From Vanessa cardui (taxonomy: Eukaryota > Arthropoda > Insecta > Lepidoptera > Nymphalidae), in contig NC_061135.1 in the NCBI RefSeq assembly GCF_905220365.1, positions 8,957,501 to 9,021,500 on the forward strand: 64,000 nt of DNA. The letters are read 5' to 3'. Of the stretch, positions 55,864 to 64,000 are shown one piece after another. The translations under genes and the position numbers were made by a program. Each line of letters opens with the position of its first letter. Positions within the stretch are counted from its first letter, which is position 1. The notes under the pieces are model-generated. The model had not been told where the DNA came from, made no database searches, and saw only the letters and a program-made list of their open reading frames with translations.

Positions 55864-57846
55864 ACGATCTAATGATGTTCGATAAAATAATATAAATGAA
55901 TTTGTATCATTATATATCGTTAATGATTTTAATGAAAACAATAATAAATACATCGATAAACATCACCAATAAAATATTTTAGGTTTAGGAACGTAGATTA
56001 ACGTGAGTGGACTATTTACATATTAATTACATTGAATATAACAAATGTTATAGCCGTTGTATAGCATTAATGTGGTGTTCTCATAAATGATTTATGTTAC
56101 GGGTAATTTATGCATAATTTATATAGCGGTACAGATTCTTTAATCACTAACAGAGACACGATCAAATATATAAAAAGTTTTTAATGAAATATCTATCTAT
56201 TTTACTTGTGTATCCAACTGTGGTCGTTGACTTGTTTTATTTACATTTTTATCGTGATTAATATTTATTAAATTTACATTGTATATCGTATTTCATATTT
56301 TCACGAGGTAGTTTAATATTGACGATGCCGTAAAATAATGAAATACGTAAACAATAAAGCTTTTGTGTGGTTTTGTAACACTTATTTTCCCGAATGAAAT
56401 ATACCACATATGTATAAGAAAGTTCTAATTTATGAAAACCTCTTAAGTGAGTTACGCTTGATATGTTTAACGATATATGTAGAGTAAAATATGATATCAT
56501 CACTATCATCGTCATTTATTTATCGCTATGTTATTTATTTGGAAACTAAACGAATTTTCTATCTCTTTCATATACCTATTTTCTTATTTTTTGTCTCTTT
56601 TCTTCATACACCTTATCATCTTTATTATTTCTCAGTTTTTATGTCAATCGCTCAGTATTCTCATCACTGTTTACGTCTACCATAAAGTTATATATTAATA
56701 TCTATTACCTACTTAATAGTAAGTAAACCATTCTCTACCAATATAGTATAAAAGAAAACAATTTCAGAAACGTGAAAGATAAATTTTATTTAATTATCTG
56801 TCAAACTCAGGTTATCTAATATAACAACTTTTAAAAATACAATCTAAAGACGTAACAGTTTTAATTTGCTTTATAATTAATATAGTTAATTTGATCAAAA
56901 AGTCCTTAAATATATTTTGATTATGATATAATTCTATACTAATATATAAACAGCAATAATTATACTAAATCTGTCACAATGTAATAACACAATTATTGGC
57001 TAATATTCCTTTGTCAATAATTAGGTTGTATAGATGTTAATTGGCTATATGGGGTATGTTATGACATACATATTGATTCCGCATGTTCTCGTACATATTA
57101 TGAAAAGTCGTTCAATATATTTATAACTTTGAAGCTTGTTTAAAGATCTCTTTAACACAGTAAGTGATAGAGTGCATTTGTTTTACTATAATAGATTGTA
57201 GGGAAAACTCTGTTGTATTTTAAAGAAAATATTTGAATTCATTTATAAAAAAATATGTGTATTTAATGTTAATCAATTATATATACCTCGTTATTTTTTC
57301 CAATTTCTTGCCTTCTTTCAGGCCAAAAATCCCAATGATTCACCAGCCAGATTTTTTTTAATTTAAAAAATAATTCACTTGCTTATTTAAAATACGACAA
57401 AATCTTCCTTCCAACCTAATAAATATACAGAAACTTAAATTAACATATTAAATTTTTTGCAGTAATTTCACTTTTGTCGACTCACGCACACTAAGTAACA
57501 CTCTTCTAAGTACGTACATAACTCACTTTTACTTATTTGCACCTCGATAGTAATTTAACATGTAGGGGCGTGCTACTAGACCAATAGGCCATAAATAGAT
57601 CTAGAAAAACACTTTCAATTGTAGAAATGTAATATGAAACAATTAAATGAAGTAGAGTGAGTTATTAACCACTTGCTTTTATGAAGTTTTAACTCGAGCA
57701 TTAATCAAATACAAACTGTTATTAGTTTTTATAGCATACAAGATTGTTCACAACTGGTTTTAAAGAACTTTTACGTATATCAACTAATACATAATTGTCG
57801 CTTCGCCTACCAATTCAAAACAAATTACTTTTTTTAATAGAATTTC
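55864..57846. other. AT-rich sequence without recognised feature
   Basis: About 2 kb, no gene or repeat recognised. Confidence 0.4.
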
Positions 57847-58118
57847 AGCCGAGATGTTAGAAAATAAAATAATAGTGGTTAGGAAATATGCATCTTAACC
57901 GATGATTTCGGGTTCAAGCCCAGGCAAGCACCATATGTGCTTAATCTGTGTTTATAATTCATCTTCTGCTCGGCGATGAAAACATTGTGAAGAAACCTGA
58001 TGTGTCCAATTTCATTGAAATTCTGCAACATGTGCATTCCACCAACCCGCATTGGAACATCGTGGTAGAATATGTTCCAAGCCCTCTCCTTAATGGGAGA
58101 GGAAGCCATTATCTCAGA
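57847..58118 (+). repeat. Metulj-like SINE, copy 10
   Basis: AGCCGAGATG, then about 20 bases of inserted AT-rich sequence, then GTGGTTAGGAA, TTTCGGGTTCAAGCCCAGGC (B box), ACAACATGTGCATTCCACCA, ACCCGCATTGGAACATCG and CTCTCCTTAATGGGAGAGGA. The insertion splits the A box. The final CAGTGGGAAATTTACAGG block is missing. Confidence 0.88.
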
Positions 58119-58818
58119 ATAATAGGATTAATTTTTTTTTAAGATTAAGGATTAACTTAACCTTGTATATTTTCTACCGATGATTTCAACGATTTGGACT
58201 TAATAACGTAAACAGTGAACGTAAACAGTAAACAACTACACTCATTCGCTATTGAATGCGTATTCGAATTTATGTTCCTATGCTGTTTATTGTTAAGGAG
58301 CTACCTCGCCAGGAGCTAACCTAAATTGCAGCATCTGTTTTTTGATGGAACATAGAACGGGTTATCGAAATCTAATATACTCTTATCCTTATGATACATG
58401 TTTTTAAGAGTCGAATACAGCACAATTTAAAAACACGCATGTTTCCCGTTCGATAGCGAAAATAATTTAGCAAAATTCATGAAACAATTAATTTTGACCA
58501 CTAAATTTGAATAAAAATAATTGTGATCTCTACTCACTTGTGCAAAAAATTTGCACAAGTTAAAACTTCAACCTAATTTCATTTTTTATTGTTTTACGTC
58601 TCTAAAATTGAAAAAGTTGTTCAAAATCAAAAAAGAAGAAGATCGAAAATAACACTTAAATTCTTAGACCAGCAAATAAAAGCATCGTGGAATCAACAGA
58701 TCGTTAATATACATAATGATAACCTATCTAAACTAAAACAAAGATGATAAATCAAAAATATGTTCATGGAAAAAATCATAATATTTCAAGTATTATTTTA
58801 ATATCGAACCGAGTTATG
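58119..58818. other. AT-rich sequence with one hairpin
   Basis: No gene. It contains the perfect dyad at 58536-58560, listed separately. Confidence 0.4.
58536..58560. repeat. Perfect 11-bp-arm inverted repeat
   Basis: ACTTGTGCAAA and TTTGCACAAGT flank AAA. No T-run or gene neighbour suggests a terminator. Confidence 0.95.
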
Positions 58819-58966
58819 AGAGCCGAGATAGCCATTGCTCAACGACAAAGGAAAGCATCGAAAATATCTAATTTTAATGAAATTCTGCCACCCGCGTTTC
58901 CACTTTGCATCTTCTTCTCAAAAAGAGAGAAGCCCTTACCCGAGAAGTGGAACATTTACAGACTTT
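58819..58966 (+). repeat. Metulj-like SINE, copy 11 (large internal deletion)
   Basis: AGCCGAGATAGCCATTGCTC (5' end and damaged A box) is joined after about 30 bases to TTTTAATGAAATTCTGCCAC, then the 3' tail GAGAAGCCCTTACCCGAGAA, then CATTTACAGACTTTAATA. The B box and central body are missing. Confidence 0.85.
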
Positions 58967-59674
58967 AATAAAAAAATCCAATTTCATCGGATACAATGAT
59001 AAGGCCACAAACGTGCTAAAACAGTATGCTAGGGAATGAACTCAAACTCAAAGTCTAGTCTATCTAAGAAGTTTGCAAAGAAATATTCTTAGGCGCTTGG
59101 CACAGAATATAAACGTAAAAACAGCGCTAATGGTATATCGTGTGTTCGCTGTCTCATCATTGCGATATGGACTTGTCATATTTGACCACTCAGTGGACAT
59201 TAAGCCGTTTAGTAGCCAAAAATAAATTATCAGCGTAGCGAAGTAGACTTTCTATTCTCATGGTGACTTCTCTTCATAAAATTGAAAGTTCTCACACTGC
59301 CATGCTTATGATACATTTATAAGATTAATTTGTTTGACAGGTGAAATATGGAAAGGCTACAAATAAAATCTCATTATGAGGTTATTTCAAATCTAGATAG
59401 ATGTATCGTGGACGCCCGATTTCAATATTATTTTTTAAAATTTGCCTAAAAATTTGAAGAATTATACATATTAATACCATTCAGTCGATCGATTCATATT
59501 CCTTTATTATTTCTATGTTTAAGGTATTCATAATATACTATTGTCTACTGGTGATACTTCACTGATTCTTAAGGTGGACATGAGAAAACTTACATGAACA
59601 GTGCATTTTATCTAAGATTCACGATTGATTCACCGAAAATAATTTAGTTTCGAATGCTCAAAAAACAAAATCTG
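58967..59674. other. AT-rich sequence without recognised feature
   Basis: Nothing recognised. Confidence 0.4.
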
Positions 59675-60283
59675 TTTTAACCCCCCACGCAAAAACGACG
59701 CGACGTTATGAAGTTTGACGTGACTGTGTAAATGTGTATGTGTCTGTCTGTGGCATCGTAGCTCCCGAACGAGTGATCCGATTTTAATGTGGTTTTTTTT
59801 TTGTTTGAAAGGTCGTATATATCAGTCGAAAGTGTTCTCAGCTATGTTTGGTGGAAATCGGTCTTCAAGGTCATCAGGTTGTTTGTTAGGTGTGATAGGA
59901 ATGGTACACGCTTAGCTTGCTTGCAAGCATATGCATTCTGACATTTGCAACACTAATGTCTTCTGGAACCACTGAGCTGGTTTGCTATTAGGGCTCGAAG
60001 ATATGAGACGTAACCCTGGACTGCCTTTTTGTAAACCCATCCAGTTTAGGCTCGTGGATTTGTCTTAACTAGTTCTCTTTATGTTTCTAATTGACGAGGA
60101 CCTGATGCTGGAAATCTGGAAACTGAGCCGATCTGAAGATAGGGCCCGAAGGTAGGAGTCGTAACCCTGCACTACTTTTAAGTAAACTCATCAAGTTTGG
60201 GCTCATAGAATTTGTCTTGTTTGGACGGGGGTGTTTTTTAATTTTTAATTTTATTTTTACTTGTAGGGTACAAGTAAAAATAA
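59675..60283. repeat. Lepidopteran dispersed repeat with internal duplication and terminal hairpin
   Basis: The left end is TTTTAACCCCCCACGCAAAA and the right end ACGGGGGTGTTTTTTAA, a loose inverted pair. CATCGTAGCTCCCGAACGAG with GATCCGATTTTAATGTGG is a widespread lepidopteran word. Inside, a segment of about 75 bp is repeated about 140 bp apart (GAGACGTAACCCTGGACTGC and GAGTCGTAACCCTGCACTAC, each ending near ATTTGTCTT). A 15-bp-arm hairpin follows at 60251. Confidence 0.65.
60251..60283. repeat. Perfect 15-bp-arm hairpin
   Basis: Arms TTATTTTTACTTGTA (60251-60265) and TACAAGTAAAAATAA (60269-60283) around GGG. It lies just beyond the right end of the dispersed repeat and may be its true terminus. 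Confidence 0.95.
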
Positions 60284-60561
60284 TATCAAATACTGGAAAG
60301 TAAAATTATATTATTAAATGATGGCTGTATTCATGTAGCGGATACTACGGTATTTTAGGAATAGCACTGGATTTCAAACTTCAGTGAAGTCCTCATTTAT
60401 CGTCAGGACAGGAAGAGTCAACTCCGCAGTATACACGTTTAGAAAAGTTAGCAAACTAACTGATATTGATACCACTCGCTAGTCTATTTTGGAATTTTTT
60501 ATAGTATTATATCATATCGCACATTACTTTGGGGTAACGCTGCAGGCATTTAATCTTTTTT

Positions 60562-61062
60562 ATTTTAAATAAATAAAAATTTTAACAAAAAGAAAAACCG
60601 ACTTTAAACAAAACACTAACATTTTAAACTACATACTACTACTACATTTTAAAACAAATAAATATGCACTAAAAAGTAATAAAAAATAGCTGCGTATTCA
60701 ACATATTTTTTAGAGTCCTCCTAAGTAAAACAAAATGAAAAATATTAGTCTACTTAAAAGTAGATTTACGATTATATGACGTATCTATAGTTATTGTTAT
60801 ATTCAGAGCTGGTGTCAGCCATTGGCACGCGCCTCAACAATTAAAAGAAAGAAGCGATTGCAGTGTATTATCGTATAAAAGGTAATTTGTAAAAATTATA
60901 TAGTATTCTTGTATTGGTTTTTGATAGATATACTGTAGGATTTTCTTGGCTGACACCGACTCCAAATATAGCATTAATTATAACTACATTATATAATTGT
61001 AAATCGACTTTTAAGTAGTTTAATACTTTTCATTCCTCCTCCTTTTTGAAGTCGGTTGAAAA
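60562..61062 (+). mobile_element. TTTTCAACCGACTTC-family element, copy 4 (arms and spacer only)
   Basis: Starts in the left arm (AAATTTTAACAAAAAGAAAA, ACCGACTTTAAACAAAACAC), passes AAAGTAGATTTACGATTATA and the spacer (GGTGTCAGCCATTGGCAC to ATTGGTTTTTGATAGATA), then TGGCTGACACCGACTCC, the right arm, and the terminus CCTCCTCCTTTTTGAAGTCG/GTTGAAAA. This is the exact complement of the family's 5' end, so the full element carries long terminal inverted repeats. The GGTGTCAGCC word faces inward at both ends of the spacer here. Confidence 0.8.
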
Positions 61063-61084
61063 GAGAACTCTATCTCTATCTAGG

Positions 61085-61385
61085 CACACTCACTGTTGCG
61101 TGACAATATATTTACTACTATATAATATATATTAACAATAACATTAATCACTTTGACAGAATCAGTGATATAATCATAGTATGTGCAGGATATGTAAAGT
61201 TGAACTAGTTAAAGTTAAACGCCAAGTGTCCGACTCCGGAAAGTCAATACATTCCTAATAGTATCAGTTTCTAGAATGAATTCCGCGTCCATTTTTATCT
61301 TTGGCCATTCATAAAATCAAATCGTTTGTAAAAAATATTTTACAAAAGATAGCAGTCCGATCTATTTAAATAATAAAATAATCTT
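61085..61385 (+). pseudogene. LINE ORF2 3' fragment, partial copy
   Basis: CACTGTTGCGTGACAATATA, TTTGACAGAATCAGTGATAT, GTCCGACTCCGGAAAGTCAA and AATCAAATCGTTTGTAAAAA match the segment beginning 61430 and the one at 50262. It ends before the 3' UTR and is followed within about 50 bases by a second copy in the same direction. Confidence 0.65.
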
Positions 61386-61429
61386 GGAGCTAGACATAAT
61401 TCCCTTCGTGATGTTTTTAACAATGAAGG

Positions 61430-61936
61430 GATACTCTCTGTTGCGTCCCGATATATTTTAAACGATATTATGTATATTCATAGTAACATAAATGACTTTG
61501 ATAGAATCAGTGATATAATCATTTTATGTGCATGAGACGTAAGAATAAGCTTATAACGACAAGTCAGGGCACGGCATCCGCTTCTAGAATAAAATATCGC
61601 AGACATTTATAACTTTTAATAAATTTAAATCATTTGTAAAAAATACATTAACAAATAAAGCATAGTATTATTCATTAAACGATCATATAGGTTATAGAAA
61701 GAAGTGGAGGAAATACTCGTTGATCTTCAGATAAGATATATCATCTGATATTTATATCGCAATTTGTAATTGCAATATTATCGTTTTCTTTATTCTTCTC
61801 GGAAGAAATTGCATTCCATACTGGTGGTAGATTTACTCTATATCTTCCACTACTTATATTAATTGTTAGTAAAATAACTAAAGATTCAAAAGTGCTCGTA
61901 AAAGCCTCCTGGAATAAAGTGTTTTGATTTTTTTTA
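61430..61936 (+). pseudogene. LINE ORF2 3' fragment plus 3' UTR, copy h
   Basis: ACTCTCTGTTGCGTCCCGAT, TTTGATAGAATCAGTGATAT, then a broken ORF2 C-terminus (FKSFVKNTLTNKA, YYSLNDHIGYRKKW). The 3' UTR block follows (ACTGGTGGTAGATTTACTC, TCAAAAGTGCTCGTAAAAGC) and the tail AAAGTGTTTTGATTTTTTTT. It is diverged, 5'-truncated and inactive. Confidence 0.7.
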
Positions 61937-63379
61937 TTTTAATCATAATTATTAGCGATTACTGTTTCCGATTACTTCTTCTTAGTAGGAAAACGTGGCT
62001 CTCAGCTATGGATAAAACTATTTAGGCCATTATTAAATTGCAACTATAATGTACCTTCTTTTTAGTAAATAAAAATTATTTCAATAATTTGCTACACCTG
62101 AAATGTTTGACAGTCAGAAAGCTTTTTTTTTTTTAATTTTTGTCTAGTATACAAGATAATACATAACCAATTGTGGATTATTATGATATTGTGCCTAATA
62201 ATATTTTATTTTCAATTAAATGCTTAAAAATATTTCACCGAATTGCAGGATGCATAATAATAGTCCTTACTAACGAGAAAAAATCTTATTTCAATGAAAT
62301 ATTTATCGTCCGTTGAATTTATTTTTAAGTGAAGTTATAAATATAAATAAGTAAATAAATTATTTGAATTATTAAAATGTTGAGTTGGATACGAGGTTAA
62401 CGCTTAAATTTTTTATTGAGCTTATTTTATTAGTCAGTAACGTTAGAAACACTTACCAATTATACATAAAAGCGGAAAGAGACCTACCTGCCAACGCCCG
62501 GTAACGCTGTAAAAGCCAGTAGGGCCAAAGGCAAAACAATACACAGACAAAAAAAAAACCTGCCAAAGCTTTCCCAGAGAGAGCTCGAGTCAGGTAGTCT
62601 GCTGTCAAAGACTTTTAAGTTTAATCTCTAAGTTGGTTCTGAAACCAAAAAGTACTTAGTTTCAATGTGTACTTAAAATTTAATCAGGTACCTGCTGATT
62701 AAATTATAAAACCTAATAGTTTGCGCTGCTTTGTAATAATTTTGCTGAGAAGCAAATAGAAAAAGAGTTCGAATTTTAGATTATATTTTTAATACTACAA
62801 TGCATTTTGTTATAAAGTTTATTTTAACAGCGACATTATTCATACATCAGATGATAAAATGGTGTCGGTATAGTGTATGATTGTAAAAAATATTTCGATT
62901 CGAATATACAAAAAATTTCGAATCGTGTCTTAGCAAAATAAATCATTAGCCTACGTATTATTATTATTTATCTTATTATGTTTATTAAACAATTAGAACG
63001 AAAGTACCTTTTACAATATCTTGTGTGTAGTATTACATTTATTATTTTAAATCTTTCTAGTTATTACGTCTAGGCAGTTCGAGCAGGTATTTCTATAATA
63101 AATAATAATATTCATAAAAATAGTTATTAGTTGTTTTCAAATGCTAATATAATACTTATCGATATAAACCTATTTGAATATTGAAAGTGTCAAATCTACT
63201 TAGATATTTTAGCGAGACGCGAGATTTTATTACTTTATCTTGGATTTCACATTTCATGAGTCATATTTATAATAATATATTATGTAAAGTACAGTGGCAG
63301 CCCGTAGATATCCAACGTCTGGGAAAAAGCTTTCTCACCAGTTAAGCTTCAAGTTAACTTTGGAGCTTAATCTAAAAAG
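61937..63379. other. AT-rich sequence without recognised feature
   Basis: A less AT-rich patch at 62480-62600 (TGCCAACGCCCGGTAACG, GAGAGCTCGAGTCAGG) has no identifiable content. No gene supported. Confidence 0.4.
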
Positions 63380-63540
63380 CTGCTCCACTGGAGCTGGATA
63401 TAAATGTGGCAAAATTACATCTGAGAGATGATGTTTCGCTTTTTATCTCGTTGCTATCTTTTACTGCCAAGCACGATATGAATAATAAACATAAATAATG
63501 AACATATAAACCCAATGAAACTTGCTAGGATTTTAGCTGT
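63380..63540 (-). repeat. Metulj-like SINE, degenerate copy 12
   Basis: Weak reverse-strand similarity: GCTGCTCCACTGGAGCTGG, ATAAATGTGGCAAAATTACA, GCCAAGCACGATATGAATAA, TAAACATAAATAATGAACAT and GAAACTTGCTAGG. The order is that of the family but divergence is high. Confidence 0.55.
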
Positions 63541-63633
63541 GAGCTACAGCATTCGTGTAATATTCCAATTAGCCATCATATATTGTATTAAGCAATTTCG
63601 AGACAAAAATAAATAAAAATGGAGTACATCCTG

Positions 63634-63659
63634 TGAGTCCTGTACTTGTACAGGACTCA
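63634..63659. repeat. Near-perfect 26-bp palindrome
   Basis: TGAGTCCTGTAC and GTACAGGACTCA are perfect 12-bp arms separated by TT. The sequence is less AT-rich than its flanks. Confidence 0.95.
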
Positions 63660-63868
63660 TAGCGGTCAATGATTAGGGAAAAGACATAGTTCTACTTATT
63701 TCCAAATTTTAAAATTAAAAAAAGGAAAAGTATACATAGATTTTTTTTCTTCTATGACTTTTGTCGGAGGACAACCTAATGGGACACTTGATGGTTCACA
63801 CTGCTTAACATCGAAAATTTTCCATTGATTGACGAGAAAAGATTTTGGTCTATACATATGTTTGTTCA

Positions 63869-64000
63869 GAGTCGAGATGTCAGTCAGTGGTTAGAACGCG
63901 TGCATCTTAACCGATGATTGCGGGTTTAGACAAGCACCGCTGTTTCACGTGCTTAATTTGTCTTTATAATTCATCTCGTGCTCAGCGGTGAAGGAAAACA
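63869..64000 (+). repeat. Metulj-like SINE, copy 13 (runs off the window)
   Basis: GAGTCGAGATGTCAGTCAGT, GGTTAGAACGCGTGCATCTT, AACCGATGATTGCGGGTTTA, CACGTGCTTAATTTGTCTTT and TCATCTCGTGCTCAGCGGTG. The B box is damaged (GGGTTTAGACAAGC). The copy continues past position 64000. Confidence 0.92.

Overview
The window reads as a piece of a lepidopteran nuclear genome, most likely a butterfly and plausibly a nymphalid. It is strongly AT-rich, has no operon-like gene packing, and carries repeat families typical of Lepidoptera: tRNA-derived SINEs resembling the Metulj group, Helitron debris, Tc1-like debris, a hAT MITE, and truncated non-LTR retrotransposon tails. I found no convincing host protein-coding exon. 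The window is best read as intergenic or intronic sequence made of repeats, with old unrecognised AT-rich DNA between them. The species assignment is inference from repeat families.

The only long intact reading frame is at 22856-26821 on the minus strand. It is the gag-pol polyprotein (1321 aa) of a Ty3/Gypsy LTR retrotransposon occupying 21656-27401. Its two 495-bp LTRs appear identical by eye and it is flanked by TATG, so the insertion is young. Gag zinc knuckles, protease, reverse transcriptase, RNase H, integrase and a GPY motif are all recognisable. The integrase catalytic glutamate position holds lysine (K1142), so this copy probably cannot integrate on its own. Its 3' untranslated region holds two identical 90-bp modules separated by T-rich sequence.

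Left part (1-15 kb): SINEs; a 2156-bp TTAA-flanked DNA element (4932-7087) inserted inside a LINE tail; a frameshifted Helitron protein fragment (7350-8176); and an inverted member of a repeat family beginning TTTTCAACCGACTTC (12056-13113). Middle left (15.9-18.7 kb): an unusual cluster of three tandem arrays, namely 141-bp dimers of alternating 71/70-bp halves, 171-bp units rich in short dyads, and an 80-bp CpG-rich duplication. It belongs to no family I recognise.

Right part (27.4-64 kb): a Helitron helicase C-terminal fragment, several SINEs, a Tc1-like transposase pseudogene (36526-36985), and two long same-orientation copies of the TTTTCAACCGACTTC family (32221-33642 and 43677-45336). 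These two copies carry their central spacer in opposite orientations relative to the inverted arms. Further right are a second tRNA-derived SINE family (41901 and 55649), a 394-bp hAT MITE (45953-46346), LINE 3' ends with remnants of ORF2, and several long perfect hairpins. The elements do not work together as a pathway; the layout records successive and nested transposition.
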